Under the pieces are notes generated by a model. The model was not told where the DNA came from. It did not search any database and was given only the letters and a program-made list of their open reading frames with translations. Positions 33,889 through 43,496 of a DNA stretch of 64,000 nucleotides are shown in pieces. Positions within the stretch are counted from its first letter, which is position 1. Every line of letters begins with the position of its first letter. Origin of the DNA: Rothia nasimurium (GTDB lineage: Bacteria; Actinomycetota; Actinomycetes; Actinomycetales; Micrococcaceae); assembly GCF_004569295.1 (NCBI RefSeq), contig NZ_SPQC01000002.1, forward strand, positions 51,035-115,034, written 5' to 3'. Position numbers and translations under genes: made by a program.

Positions 33889-34884
33889 ATGACGACCACC
33901 GAAACCACCCGAGTTAGCCACACCAGGAACTCCCTGGTCAGCGGCAAATTCCTGCTAGCCAGCCTAGGAATTGTTGCCCTGCTCGTGCTCTCCTTGTTCA
34001 CGGGGGAGTACGACATCTTCAACAAGGCTGACGGCGCTGCCATGTTCGCCATCACCCGCATACCCCGAACCGTTGCTCTGGTGCTTGCCGGGGCAGCCAT
34101 GGCCATGTGCGGGCTGGTGATGCAGATGCTGACCCAGAACAAGTTCGTGGAACCCACCACCGGTACCACCGAGTGGGCAAGTCTGGGCCTGCTCTTTATG
34201 CTCTATTTCTTCCCGGCAGCAAACCTCTTGCAGCAGATGACGGCGGCAATCGTCTTCGCTTTTATCGGGTCGATGGTCTTCTTTCTCTTCCTACGCAGGG
34301 TTTCACTCAGGTCGTCCCTGATTGTTCCCATTGTGGGCATGATGCTGGGTGCCGTTGTTTCGGCCTTCACCACCTTTTTTGCCCTCCAGACCAATCTGCT
34401 GCAGAACCTGGGTGTGTGGTTCGCGGGCAGTTTTACGTCTGTGATTAAGGGGCAGTACGAGGTGCTCTGGCTAGTACTCTTGGTTGTTGCGGTGATTTTC
34501 TGGTACGCCGACCGCCTGACCGTTGCCGGTCTGGGCCAGGAATTTGCCACGAACGTAGGGCTCAACTACGCCCAGATTATGCTGGTAGGCACCGCCCTGA
34601 TTGCTATCGCCACCGGTGTGGTGACCGTGGTGGTCGGGTCCCTGCCCTTCCTGGGGTTGATCGTTCCTAACATCGTCAGTATGTTCCGCGGCGATGATCT
34701 GCGCTCTAATCTACCCTGGGTTGCCCTGACCGGTATCGGGGTCGTGACTGTCTGCGACCTGATTGGGCGCACTATTATCGCCCCCTTCGAAATCCCGGTG
34801 TCGGTGATTCTGGGTATCGTGGGTGCTCTTGTTTTTATTGGTCTGATTGTGAAGGGGCGGCCCCGTGTATCAGCAGGCAAGTAA
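33889..34884 (+). CDS. Iron-siderophore ABC transporter permease 1 (FecCD family)
   Basis: 331 residues with about nine membrane segments; RIPRTVALVLAGAAMAMCGLVMQMLTQNKFVEP is the FecCD N-terminal signature (seen in parts: PRTVALVLAGAAMA and GLVMQMLTQN). FVEPTTGTTEW and later VGSLPFLGLIVPNIV carry the loop that touches the ATPase. ATG 33889 with GAGGG 4-5 bases upstream; a TTG at 33877 lies inside the hairpin and is unlikely. It resembles YclN/CeuB permeases. Its end overlaps the second permease by 20 bases if that gene starts at 34865. Confidence 0.92.
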   Translation: MTTTETTRVSHTRNSLVSGKFLLASLGIVALLVLSLFTGEYDIFNKADGAAMFAITRIPRTVALVLAGAAMAMCGLVMQMLTQNKFVEPTTGTTEWASLGLLFMLYFFPAANLLQQMTAAIVFAFIGSMVFFLFLRRVSLRSSLIVPIVGMMLGAVVSAFTTFFALQTNLLQNLGVWFAGSFTSVIKGQYEVLWLVLLVVAVIFWYADRLTVAGLGQEFATNVGLNYAQIMLVGTALIAIATGVVTVVVGSLPFLGLIVPNIVSMFRGDDLRSNLPWVALTGIGVVTVCDLIGRTIIAPFEIPVSVILGIVGALVFIGLIVKGRPRVSAGK

Positions 34885-35968
34885 AGAAAGCCGGGTGGGT
34901 GCGTCCGCGCTGCCCGAGATGAGCGCCGGTGCGGACGCCCGCCCTGCCTCCCGCAGGGCAGGCACCTCCCGTAGCGCTGGGGCTTTCAAGACCCCGGTTG
35001 CTGCTCGCACCTACTGGGTGCTCCTGGCAGTGCTTACCGTTGCCGCTGCGCTGGCAGCCTTTGGGCTCTTGGCCTACGCCAACCCCTTTGAGAACGGCAC
35101 CCCCAAGTGGTGGCTCATTGCTGAACGCCGCTCCAACGCCCTGATTGCGATGGCTGTGGCCGCTGTCTGCCAGGCTGTGGCAACGGTGGCTTTTCAGACG
35201 GTGACCAACAACCGCATCATCACCCCCGGTATTCTGGGCTTTCAGGCCCTCTACGCCGCGATTCACACGGCAACCATCTATTTCGCCGGGGCCGCCGGGC
35301 TGATTGCCGCCCGCACCCTCGACACCTTTATTTTCCAGCTGATCATGATGGTGGCCCTGAGCCTCTTGCTCTACTCCTGGCTGCTGACCGGCAAACGGGC
35401 CAACATGCACGTCATGCTCCTAGTCGGTGTGGTGCTGGGTGGGGGACTGGGGTCTGTCTCAACCTTCATGCAGCGCATGCTGACCCCCAGCGAGTTCGAT
35501 ATCCTGACCGCCCGCCTCTTCGCCTCGGTCAACAACGCCGACCCCGCCTACTACCCGGTAGCCCTGCCCCTGATTGTCCTGAGCGTTGCGGTGCTCTACG
35601 CAAAATCTCGTACCCTCAACGCCCTCTCCCTGGGCGCACCCGCGGCTACCAACCTGGGAATCAACCACCGCCGCGAATCCATTATCGTGCTGGTCATCGT
35701 CGCCATCATGATGGCGGTCTCCACCGCCCTGGTCGGCCCGCTGACCTTCCTCGGCTTCTTGGTAGCGACCCTCACCTACCAGTTCGCCGACACCTACGAC
35801 CACCGCTACCTCTTCCCCATGGCAACCGTGCTCTCCTTTGCCATTCTGGCGGTCTCCTACTTCATCATGAACCACATCTTCTCAGCCCAGGGTGTGGTAG
35901 GCATTATTATCGAGCTCATCGGTGGCCTCACCTTCCTGATCGTGATTCTTCGAAAGGGCAAATTATGA
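34865..35968 (+). CDS. Iron-siderophore ABC transporter permease 2 (FecCD family)
   Basis: Partner permease, YclO/CeuC-like. The frame is 367 residues from GTG 34865; later in-frame starts are GTG 34895 and ATG 34919 (MSAGADARPASR), and homologues suggest the first membrane segment is at YWVLLAVLTVAAALAAFGLL, so the real protein may be about 18 residues shorter. Family segments: AMAVAAVCQAVATVAFQTVTNN (two parts), PGILGFQALYA, VGPLTFLGFLVATLTYQ with the ATPase-coupling Gly. Two inverted copies of GCGGACGC occur at 34901 and 34931, inside this N-terminal stretch. The stop overlaps the ATPase start. Confidence 0.9.
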   Translation: MYQQASKESRVGASALPEMSAGADARPASRRAGTSRSAGAFKTPVAARTYWVLLAVLTVAAALAAFGLLAYANPFENGTPKWWLIAERRSNALIAMAVAAVCQAVATVAFQTVTNNRIITPGILGFQALYAAIHTATIYFAGAAGLIAARTLDTFIFQLIMMVALSLLLYSWLLTGKRANMHVMLLVGVVLGGGLGSVSTFMQRMLTPSEFDILTARLFASVNNADPAYYPVALPLIVLSVAVLYAKSRTLNALSLGAPAATNLGINHRRESIIVLVIVAIMMAVSTALVGPLTFLGFLVATLTYQFADTYDHRYLFPMATVLSFAILAVSYFIMNHIFSAQGVVGIIIELIGGLTFLIVILRKGKL

Positions 35969-36720
35969 TCACCCTCCACCAGGTTGCTAAAAGCTACTCC
36001 GGTGAAACCAACATCGGCCCGGTTGACGTTCAGCTGCCCGCAGGTGGAATCACCGCCCTGGTCGGCCCTAACGGCGCCGGTAAATCCACCCTACTCACCA
36101 TGGTAGGCCGTCTACTCGATATTGACTCGGGCACCATCGAAATCGGTGGCCTGAACGTGGCTACCACCAAGTCCAAAGACCTGGCCAAAGTAGTCTCGAT
36201 TCTGCGGCAGGAAAACCACTTCGTCACCAAACTCACCGTGCGCCAATTGGTGGGTTTTGGGCGCTTCCCCTACACCGGGGGCCGACTCACCGCTGAAGAC
36301 GAAGAGATCATTTCCCGCTATATCGACTTTCTTAACCTCACCACCCTCGAAAACCGCTACCTCGATGAACTATCAGGCGGCCAGCGGCAGCGGGCCTACG
36401 TAGCCATGGTGCTCTGCCAAGAAACCAACTACGTACTTCTTGATGAGCCCCTCAATAACCTCGACATCTCCCACTCCGTACAGATGATGCAGCACCTGCA
36501 TAACGCCGCCCGCACCCTGGGCCGCACCATCATCGTGGTGCTGCACGACATTAATTTCGCCGCCCGCTACGCCGACTACATCTGCGCTATCAAGGACGGC
36601 AAACTAGCCCGCTTCGGAACCGTTGCAGAGATTATGCAAGATGACCTGCTCACCGACATCTTCAACACCCCCATCCAGGTAATCCAGGGCCCCAACGGCC
36701 CCATCGCCTGCTACCACTAG
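35965..36720 (+). CDS. Iron-siderophore ABC transporter ATP-binding protein
   Basis: 251 residues: Walker A GPNGAGKST, Q-loop RQENHF, signature LSGGQRQRAYVAM, Walker B YVLLDEPLNNLD and switch His in VLHDINFAARYADY. It powers iron-siderophore uptake with the two FecCD permeases; the FepC/YclP subgroup fits. ATG 35965 overlaps the permease stop (ATGA), so translation is coupled. A hairpin at 36726-36761 ends the operon. Confidence 0.95.
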   Translation: MITLHQVAKSYSGETNIGPVDVQLPAGGITALVGPNGAGKSTLLTMVGRLLDIDSGTIEIGGLNVATTKSKDLAKVVSILRQENHFVTKLTVRQLVGFGRFPYTGGRLTAEDEEIISRYIDFLNLTTLENRYLDELSGGQRQRAYVAMVLCQETNYVLLDEPLNNLDISHSVQMMQHLHNAARTLGRTIIVVLHDINFAARYADYICAIKDGKLARFGTVAEIMQDDLLTDIFNTPIQVIQGPNGPIACYH

Positions 36721-36725
36721 GCCCC

Positions 36726-36761
36726 GTGCCCGCTCGCTCTTGCTCACAGCGTAGCGGGCAC
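36726..36761 (+). terminator. Hairpin ending the siderophore operon
   Basis: GTGCCCGCT (36726-36734) and AGCGGGCAC (36753-36761), 9 bp; no T-run. Confidence 0.55.
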
Positions 36762-36888
36762 ATGCCAACAGCGAACTGAGGGGCAAAAGGCAATTTTTGG
36801 AGCCTCAAAAGCGATAACCTAAGTGTCAAGCAAATCTTTGGCACCGGCGTCCGCGCGGGTGCTGCAACCGACACAAGGAGCGGAACAC

Positions 36889-37509
36889 ATGTCCTTCACC
36901 CCTGAAGCACACCAGGCCCCCGCCATGGAAACCCCCATGGGCGGCCAGGACGACTACGTCTACAACCGCCTGCTCAAGGAACGCATCATCTGGCTGGGCT
37001 CCGAGGTGCGCGATTCCAACGCCAACCGTATCTGCTCCCAGCTCCTGCTGCTCTCAGCTGAAGACCCCGAGGCAGATATCTACCTCTACATCAACTCACC
37101 CGGCGGCTCCGTCACCGCGGGCATGGCAATCTACGACACCATGCAGCTGATTCCCAACGACGTTGTTACCGTTGTAACCGGTATGGCAGCCTCGATGGGC
37201 CAGTTCCTGCTCACCGCAGGTACCCCCGGTAAGCGCTACGCCACCCCCAACGCCCGCATCCTCATGCACCAGCCCTCCGGTGGCATCGGCGGCACCGCCT
37301 CCGACATCCGCACCCAGGCCCAGCTGATTCTCGACATGAAGAAGCGCCTGAGCGAAATCACCGCAGAGCGCACCGGCCAGACCGTTGAAACCATCCTGCG
37401 CGATAACGACCGCGACAACTGGTTCACCGCCGAAGAAGGCCTGGCCTACGGCTTCTTCGACAAGATTCTCGACAAGATTGGCCCGGCCACCAGCGCCACC
37501 GACAAGTAA
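36889..37509 (+). CDS. clpP1: ATP-dependent Clp protease proteolytic subunit 1
   Basis: 206 residues from ATG 36889 with AAGGAG 9 bases upstream; the open frame from 36823 adds only non-conserved residues. Serine protease: nucleophile Ser in [11 protein letters not shown], His in [14 protein letters not shown], Asp after [10 protein letters not shown] region. [17 protein letters not shown] is the substrate-side strand. It forms a mixed tetradecamer with ClpP2 in actinobacteria and works with ClpX or ClpC. clpP2 follows after 31 bases. Confidence 0.96.
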   Translation: MSFTPEAHQAPAMETPMGGQDDYVYNRLLKERIIWLGSEVRDSNANRICSQLLLLSAEDPEADIYLYINSPGGSVTAGMAIYDTMQLIPNDVVTVVTGMAASMGQFLLTAGTPGKRYATPNARILMHQPSGGIGGTASDIRTQAQLILDMKKRLSEITAERTGQTVETILRDNDRDNWFTAEEGLAYGFFDKILDKIGPATSATDK

Positions 37510-37540
37510 ACCGGCACAGAACTTTTTACAGGAGAAACGA

Positions 37541-38218
37541 ATGATTCACCTTCCTTTATCAACCGCACCTGCCGGTATGCCCACCGACCGCTACGTGCTC
37601 CCCAACTTCGAAGAGCGCACCCCCTACGGCTACAAGCGCCAGGACCCCTACGCCAAGCTCTTTGAAGACCGCATCATCTTCCTGGGCGTGCAGGTCGACG
37701 ACGCCTCAGCCGACGACATCATGGCCCAGCTGCTGGTGCTTGAATCCCAGGACCCCGACCGCGACATCACCCTCTACATCAACTCACCCGGTGGCTCCTT
37801 CACCGCGATGACTGCTATCTACGACACCATGCAGTACATCCGCCCCGAAATTCAGACCGTCTGCCTGGGCCAGGCTGCCTCAGCTGCCGCCGTCCTTCTG
37901 GCAGCAGGTACCCCCGGTAAGCGCCTTGCCCTGCCCAACGCCCGCGTGCTGATTCACCAGCCCGCCCTCTCGGGCCAGCAGGGCGGCCAGGCTTCTGATA
38001 TCGAGATTCACGCCAACGAGGTGATGCGCATGCGCGAGTGGACCGCCCAGACCCTGGCTCTGCACTCCGGCAAGACCTTTGAAGAGGTCGATAAGTCCAT
38101 CGAGCGCGATAACATCCTCACCGCCAAGGGCGCCCTCGAGTACGGCATCGTTGACCAGGTGCTTGAATCTCGCAAGGCCGTCAAGCCCTCCTTCAACACC
38201 GCCGAGAAGCACGACTAA
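37541..38218 (+). CDS. clpP2: ATP-dependent Clp protease proteolytic subunit 2
   Basis: 225 residues from ATG 37541 with CAGGAG just before. Ser in GQAASAAAVLLAAG, His in HQPALSGQQGGQASDI, and INSPGGSFTAMTAIYDTM mark the active ClpP fold. The N-terminal extension PLSTAPAGMPTDRYVLPNFE is typical of the second actinobacterial ClpP. Mixed ClpP1P2 complexes are essential in mycobacteria; here the tandem arrangement fits. A GC-rich hairpin follows, and clpX has its own promoter. Confidence 0.96.
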   Translation: MIHLPLSTAPAGMPTDRYVLPNFEERTPYGYKRQDPYAKLFEDRIIFLGVQVDDASADDIMAQLLVLESQDPDRDITLYINSPGGSFTAMTAIYDTMQYIRPEIQTVCLGQAASAAAVLLAAGTPGKRLALPNARVLIHQPALSGQQGGQASDIEIHANEVMRMREWTAQTLALHSGKTFEEVDKSIERDNILTAKGALEYGIVDQVLESRKAVKPSFNTAEKHD

Positions 38219-38248
38219 GCACTGCTTACGTTCAGACTCGGTGCGGAC

Positions 38249-38296
38249 GCCGCCTCCCGCCCCACCTGCCCAAAGGCAGGGAAGGGCAGGGGCGGC
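38249..38296 (+). terminator. GC-rich hairpin after clpP2
   Basis: Outer pairing GCCGCC / GGCGGC and inner CCTGCC / GGCAGG with loop CAAA; the stem begins inside a GCGGACGC word (38243-38250). No T-run. Confidence 0.5.
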
Positions 38297-38388
38297 ATCC
38301 TTCTGTCTGCCAGACGGTAGAGAGGGAATAGCCCGCCCGGTTCAAGTGTTAAGTCATAAAGACGTAACCTTGCTTGAACCGTCACATG

Positions 38389-38417
38389 TTGGGCTAGGCA
38401 GGTTTTCACGGTAGATT
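38389..38417 (+). promoter_or_regulatory. Promoter of clpX
   Basis: TTGGGC (38389-38394), 17-base spacer, TAGATT (38412-38417). Just upstream an inverted repeat GGTTCAAG / CTTGAACC (38339-38346, 38373-38380) could bind a regulator. Confidence 0.6.
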
Positions 38418-38448
38418 AGGTAGAGGAACCCAAGGAAAGGTAGGGTCT

Positions 38449-39732
38449 ATGGCTCGCCTAGGCGATAGCACCACTCTTCCCAAATGCTCATTTTGTGGGA
38501 AGAACCAGCGACAGGTTCGTAAACTGATTGCCGGCCCCAACATTTACATCTGCGATGAATGCATTGAACTGTGCAACGAGATTCTCGAAGAAGAGCTCGC
38601 CGATGTGAAAGATTTGGGTGCCGTTGAAGAGCTCCCCACCCCGCGTGAAATCTTTGACCATATGCAGGAGTATGTGATTGGCCAGGAGGCCGCCAAGCGT
38701 GCCCTCTCTGTTGCTGTTTACAACCACTACAAGCGTATTCGGGCCCAGCAGAGCCCTGCCTTTGAGGCCAAGGAGCTTTTGGCTACCGAGGGCGAAGACG
38801 TAGAGATTGCCAAGTCTAATATTCTCTTGGTTGGCCCCACCGGCTCGGGTAAGACCTACCTGGCGCAGACCCTGGCCAAGAAACTCAACGTACCTTTTGC
38901 CGTTGCCGACGCCACCAGCCTGACCGAGGCCGGCTACGTGGGCGAGGACGTCGAAAATATCCTGCTCAAGCTCATCCAGGCTGCTGACGGTGATATTGAA
39001 AAGGCCCAGCGCGGCATTATCTATATCGATGAAATCGATAAGATTTCCCGCAAGGCCGATAACCCCTCCATCACCCGGGACGTATCGGGTGAGGGCGTGC
39101 AGCAGGCCCTGCTCAAGATTCTTGAGGGCACCGAGGCAGCGGTTCCCCCGCAGGGTGGGCGGAAGCACCCCCAGCAGGATTTCCTCAAGATTAATACCGC
39201 CAATATCCTCTTCATCGTCGCCGGTGCTTTTGCCGGTATCGAAGAGATTGTGGGCGGGCGAGTGGGCCGCAAGGGCATCGGCTTTGGCGCATCTATTGAC
39301 CAGGCTGCTAAAGAGAGCGATATTCTCACCAAGCTCATGCCCGAGGACCTGCTCAAGTTCGGTCTGATTCCTGAATTTATTGGCCGCCTGCCCGTGCTGG
39401 CAACCCTGGGGAAGCTCACCGAGTCTGACCTCAAACGGATTCTAACCGAGCCCAAGAACGCCCTGGTCAAGCAGTACAAGCGCATGTTTGCCCTCGACGG
39501 GGTCGAGCTGATTTTTGAGGACGCCGCTGTGGCAGCTATTGCCCGCCAGGCTGTTGAGCGAGATACAGGGGCCCGCGGTTTGCGCTCCATCATGGAGTCG
39601 ATTCTGCAGCCGGTCATGTTCGATGTACCCAGCCGCTCAGACGTCACCTCGGTCATTATCGACGAGGCTGTTGTGGCGGGGGAGAAGGACCCCATTCTGG
39701 TGCTCGAAGCCCCCGAGAAAAAATCTGCCTAA
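38449..39732 (+). CDS. clpX: ATP-dependent Clp protease ATP-binding subunit
   Basis: AAA+ unfoldase that feeds substrates to ClpP. 427 residues: N-terminal C4 zinc-binding domain (Cys13, Cys16, Cys35, Cys38: KCSFCGKN...[10 protein letters not shown]), Walker [12 protein letters not shown], Walker [11 protein letters not shown], the pore loop GYVGEDVEN and the arginine-finger region [16 protein letters not shown]. The IGF-type loop that docks on ClpP is in KGIGFGA. AGGAAAGG lies before ATG 38449. Confidence 0.97.
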   Translation: MARLGDSTTLPKCSFCGKNQRQVRKLIAGPNIYICDECIELCNEILEEELADVKDLGAVEELPTPREIFDHMQEYVIGQEAAKRALSVAVYNHYKRIRAQQSPAFEAKELLATEGEDVEIAKSNILLVGPTGSGKTYLAQTLAKKLNVPFAVADATSLTEAGYVGEDVENILLKLIQAADGDIEKAQRGIIYIDEIDKISRKADNPSITRDVSGEGVQQALLKILEGTEAAVPPQGGRKHPQQDFLKINTANILFIVAGAFAGIEEIVGGRVGRKGIGFGASIDQAAKESDILTKLMPEDLLKFGLIPEFIGRLPVLATLGKLTESDLKRILTEPKNALVKQYKRMFALDGVELIFEDAAVAAIARQAVERDTGARGLRSIMESILQPVMFDVPSRSDVTSVIIDEAVVAGEKDPILVLEAPEKKSA

Positions 39733-39809
39733 AAGTCTTTCCCGCTGTCGGTGCCTCTGCGCGCTGGCAGCGGGCTCTTGTATCCCACCCCTGATTGAAA
39801 GGACAACCC

Positions 39810-40439
39810 GTGGCTGAAAATACCGTTGATTTTTGGTTTGACCCTACCTGCCCCTGGTGCTGGATGACCTCCCGCTGGATTAAAGAGGTTGAGACCCAGC
39901 GCGATGTTGCCGTCACCTGGCACCCCTTCTCACTCGCCGTCCTGAACGAGGGCCGCGACCTTGACCCGGGCTACCGCAAGCACATCGACAACACCTGGGG
40001 TCCTGCCCGTGTGGCTACCGCCGTGGCAGAACAGTACGGCCAGGAGAAACTCGATGAGTTCTACACCGCCCTCGGCGAGCAGATTCACCACCAGAAGAAC
40101 AAAGAGGGCACCTACTTCGAGAAGGCTATCGAAGCTGCCCTGGCTGAGGTGGGTCTTCCCGCCGAACTAGCCCAGGTTGCCTTTACCGAGGAATACGACG
40201 AGCAGATGCGGGCCTCAACCCGTGCAGGTCTAGACTCTGCTGGTGGCGATGACATCGGTGTGCCCCTGATGAGCATTAACGGTGTGACCTTCTTCGGCCC
40301 CGTGATGTCACCTGCCCCCACCGGTGAAGAAGCCGCCAAGGTCTTCGACGGCGCTGTGGCTCTGGCCTCTTACCCCGGTTTCTTTGAGATTAAGCGCCCC
40401 CGCAACGTCGGCCCGATTTTCAACATCGAGCAGAAGTAG
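39810..40439 (+). CDS. DsbA-family protein, mycothiol-dependent reductase type (Rv2466c-like)
   Basis: 209 residues from GTG 39810 with GAAAGGA before it. Thioredoxin-fold with an inserted helical domain; the active site is [15 protein letters not shown] (CPWC). [23 protein letters not shown] carries the cis-Pro region. In Mycobacterium, Rv2466c uses mycothiol and reduces nitro compounds; this gene fits that group and implies a mycothiol-based redox system, as expected for the phylum. No signal peptide, so cytoplasmic. The true substrate is unknown. Confidence 0.85.
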   Translation: MAENTVDFWFDPTCPWCWMTSRWIKEVETQRDVAVTWHPFSLAVLNEGRDLDPGYRKHIDNTWGPARVATAVAEQYGQEKLDEFYTALGEQIHHQKNKEGTYFEKAIEAALAEVGLPAELAQVAFTEEYDEQMRASTRAGLDSAGGDDIGVPLMSINGVTFFGPVMSPAPTGEEAAKVFDGAVALASYPGFFEIKRPRNVGPIFNIEQK

Positions 40440-40442
40440 CCT

Positions 40443-40735
40443 ATGGCTGGCACAGTCACCGTCACCGAAGGCCACACCGGCAAGAGACCGCCAAGGACGT
40501 GAAAACCCGCCCCACCAAGGTACAGCCCCGCACCTTTATCGAGGGCTTACCCTGGCCCCGTAGGGTTACTCAGGGGCTTGAGCTGCTGGAGCTTTCGAGT
40601 TCGAGGAGCTCTGCTCTCAACTCGGGCCCCACAAACTGGGAGCCTCCTGCCTCTACATTACTAACCTCGATAAGGTCGACGGGCGGTACTTCGCCAGCTG
40701 GTTGAACAGGCCTGGCAGGCACCGCTTGACGCCAG
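40443..40735 (+). pseudogene. Remnant of a DUF1801 protein
   Basis: Two pieces in different frames: TFIEGLPWPRRVTQGLELLE resembles the N-terminal helix of DUF1801 proteins, and LGPHKLGASCLYITNLDKVD matches their conserved C-terminal motif (LGKHKxGKSCLYIxxLxDVD). The middle, with the WGPSIVGFG-type motif, is missing, and stops break both frames. The fragment lies between the DsbA-like gene and the valS terminator. Confidence 0.65.
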
Positions 40736-40767
40736 CACCTAGCGGCGGTTGCTAACCGCCCCAAAAG

Positions 40768-40806
40768 CTAAGGCCCGGTTCCAGAAGCTCTGGAACCGGG
40801 CCTTAG
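40768..40806. terminator. Bidirectional terminator at the valS 3' end
   Basis: 18-bp perfect stem (40768-40785 and 40789-40806) with loop AGC; TTTTT on the plus side and an A-run on the other. Confidence 0.92.
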
Positions 40807-40809
40807 TTT

Positions 40810-43446
40810 TTAGTTCTCTTCTTCGGTAATCAGCACAACGTCAGTGACGGCCAGCTCGCCCTCTGCTTCGGTGAGGGCGAGGTCACGGGCGTTACCTGCT
40901 GCCTTGAGGTCGCCGAGACCGCCGCGAATGCGGGTGATGTCTTCGGCTGAACCGGTGATAGTTGCGGTTTCTACCTCGGTGCGCTGCTTGACCTGGGCCT
41001 CTGACTTGGCCTTGCGCAGGCCGCCCAGGGCAGCTGCTACGGTAGGCAGGACTGCGGGGTCGGCGTCCGCCACGGCGGCGGCAAAGCCGTCGGTGGTGGG
41101 CCAGGGGGCGCGGTGCACGGAGCTTGCTCGCCACCAGGACCAGATTTCGTCGGTGACGAAGGGCAGGAAGGGGGCGAAGAGGCGTAGCATGGCGTCGAGG
41201 GTGGTGGCCAGGGCTGCCAGGACGGAGGCCTGTTCGGCTTCACCGACGTTGCCGTAGGCGCGGTCCTTGATGAGTTCGACGAAGTCGTCGGTGAAGTGCC
41301 AGAAGAAGGTCTCTGAGATCTGCAGGGCACGGGCGTACTCATAGTTCTCAAAGGCGGCGGTGGCTTCTTCAACCAGGGCGGCTAGGCGGGCTAGCAGGGA
41401 GCGGTCAAGCTCGTTGGTGAGGACGCCTGCCGCGGCCTGGTCGGTGATGACCGAGTTGGCGGTGGCACCCAGGCCGAGCACGAACTTGGAGGCGTTCAGC
41501 AGCTTGATGGCCAGGCGGCGACCAATCTTCATCTGGGCTTCGTCGTAGGCGGTATCGGCACCCAGCTTGGCGCTGGCTGCCCAGTAGCGCACGGCGTCCG
41601 AACCGTACTTTTCGAGGACCTCGTTGGGTACCACCACGTTGCCCTTGGACTTGGACATCTTCTTGCGGTCCGGGTCCAGGATCCAGCCGGAAAGGGCGGT
41701 GTCGGTCCAGGGCACGGAGTTCTCCAGGGAATTGGAGCGTACCACGGTGGAAAAGAGCCAGGTGCGGATGATGTCGTGGCCCTGGGGGCGCAGGTCCATG
41801 GGGAAGGTGACCTTGTGCAGGTTCTCGTCCACGGCCCAGCCGGTGGCAATCTGCGGGGTCAGGGACGAGGTGGCCCAGGTGTCGAGGACGTCGGGGTCGG
41901 CGATGAAGCCGCCGGGCACGCCGCGCTGGTCTTCGGTGTAGCCGGGGGCGGCGTCCGAAGCGGGGTCGACCGGGAGCATACCCTCACTGGGGATGATGGG
42001 CTCGTCGTAGTTGGGTTCGCCGTCTGCGTCGAGCTTGTACCAGATGGGGAAGGGCACGCCGAAGAAGCGCTGGCGGGAAATGAGCCAGTCACCGTTGAGG
42101 CCTTCAACCCAGTTTTCGTAGCGGGAGCGCATGAAGGCGGGGTGCCAGGTGATTTCGCGTCCGCGCTCAACCAGGGCGTCACGGCGGTCGGCGTCACGGC
42201 CACCGTTGCGGATGTACCACTGGCGGGAGGCCACGATTTCGAGGGGCTTGTCTCCCTTCTCGTAGAACTTGACCGGGTGGGTGATGGGCTTGGGATCGCC
42301 GTCCATTTCGCCGGCTTCGACCAGCATCTCAACGACGGTCTTCTGGGCGGTGAAGACGGTAGCACCTGCCATGCGCTCGTAGCGTTCGCGGCCCTCGGTG
42401 GAGGTAATCCACTCGGGGGTGTCGGTGGCGAAGCGGCCGTCGCGGCCGATGAGGGCGCGGGTAGGCAGCTGCAGTTCGCGCCACCAGGTGACGTCGGTGG
42501 TGTCGCCGAAGGTACAGATCATGGCGATGCCTGCACCCTTATCGGGCTGGGCCAGAGGGTGGGCCTTGATTTCGACCTCTACACCGAAGAGGGGAGAGGT
42601 GACCTTGGTACCGAAGAGGGGCTTGTAGCGCTCGTCATCGGGGTGGGCTACCAGGGCGACGCAGGAGGGCAGGAGTTCGGGGCGGGTGGTCTCAATCCAG
42701 ACCTTCTCGCCGTTCTCGCGGTGGAAGGAGATCCGGTGGTAGGCGCCGGGACGTTCCTTGTCTTCAAGTTCTGCCTGGGCTACCGCGGTGCGGAAGGTGA
42801 CGTCCCACATGGTGGGGGCCTCTGCCATGTAGGCATCGCCGCTCTTAAGGTCGTTCAGGAAGGCAAGCTGGGAGACCTTGCGGGAGTGGGCGTCGATGGT
42901 GCGGTAGGTATGTGACCAGTCGACGGACAGACCCAGGGTGGTGAAGAGCTCTTCGAAGACCTTTTCGTCTTCTACTGCCAGGATCTCGCACAGCTCGATG
43001 AAGTTCTGGCGGGAGATACGGGGCCAGTCGCGCTGATTCTTAGCGGGCTTTTCGGGAGCCTTGAAATCGGGGTCGTAGGGGATTGCCGGGTCGCAAAGTA
43101 CGCCGTAGTAGTTCTGCACGCGGCGTTCGGTGGGCAGACCGTTGTCGTCCCAACCCAGGGGGTAGAAGACGTTCTTGCCCTTCATGCGCTGGTAGCGGGC
43201 GATGACGTCGGTCTGGGTGTAGGAGAACATGTGACCGACGTGCAGGGAGCCGGACGCGGTGGGCGGCGGGGTGTCGATGGAGTAGACCTGCTCGCGGGTA
43301 GTGTTGGGGTCGAAGGCGTAGGTCTTGTTGGCGGCCCAGTTCTCGGTGAACTTCTTTTCGAGGCCTTCAAGGCCGGGCTTCGTGGGGACGGTAATTTCTA
43401 CGGTGTTTTCTGCGGGCGTGTCTGTGCCCTGGTTGATTTCAGCCAT
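40810..43446 (-). CDS. valS: Valyl-tRNA synthetase
   Basis: Charges tRNA-Val. 878 residues of class I: PPTASGSLHVGHMFSY contains the HIGH-type motif (HVGH), KMSKSKGNVVVP the KMSKS loop; the CP1 editing domain lies between (about 200-350), and WYIRNGGRD and the C-terminal coiled-coil arm with KSEAQVKQRTEVE are present. It is the shorter archaeal-like ValRS form found in many actinobacteria. ATG 43446, with GAGAG upstream; divergent from the SDR gene. Confidence 0.96.
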   Translation of the reverse strand: MAEINQGTDTPAENTVEITVPTKPGLEGLEKKFTENWAANKTYAFDPNTTREQVYSIDTPPPTASGSLHVGHMFSYTQTDVIARYQRMKGKNVFYPLGWDDNGLPTERRVQNYYGVLCDPAIPYDPDFKAPEKPAKNQRDWPRISRQNFIELCEILAVEDEKVFEELFTTLGLSVDWSHTYRTIDAHSRKVSQLAFLNDLKSGDAYMAEAPTMWDVTFRTAVAQAELEDKERPGAYHRISFHRENGEKVWIETTRPELLPSCVALVAHPDDERYKPLFGTKVTSPLFGVEVEIKAHPLAQPDKGAGIAMICTFGDTTDVTWWRELQLPTRALIGRDGRFATDTPEWITSTEGRERYERMAGATVFTAQKTVVEMLVEAGEMDGDPKPITHPVKFYEKGDKPLEIVASRQWYIRNGGRDADRRDALVERGREITWHPAFMRSRYENWVEGLNGDWLISRQRFFGVPFPIWYKLDADGEPNYDEPIIPSEGMLPVDPASDAAPGYTEDQRGVPGGFIADPDVLDTWATSSLTPQIATGWAVDENLHKVTFPMDLRPQGHDIIRTWLFSTVVRSNSLENSVPWTDTALSGWILDPDRKKMSKSKGNVVVPNEVLEKYGSDAVRYWAASAKLGADTAYDEAQMKIGRRLAIKLLNASKFVLGLGATANSVITDQAAAGVLTNELDRSLLARLAALVEEATAAFENYEYARALQISETFFWHFTDDFVELIKDRAYGNVGEAEQASVLAALATTLDAMLRLFAPFLPFVTDEIWSWWRASSVHRAPWPTTDGFAAAVADADPAVLPTVAAALGGLRKAKSEAQVKQRTEVETATITGSAEDITRIRGGLGDLKAAGNARDLALTEAEGELAVTDVVLITEEEN

Positions 43447-43496
43447 GTGGCCTATTCTCTCACGAATAAAAATATGTTGCAGGTTAGGCTAGTGCT

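Noticed and set aside
38488..39168. 226-codon minus-strand open frame
   Set aside because: Antisense to clpX; composition typical of a shadow frame.
41776..42915. 379-codon plus-strand open frame
   Set aside because: It lies wholly antisense to valS, is Gly/Val-rich without domains, and mirrors the codon structure of the real gene.
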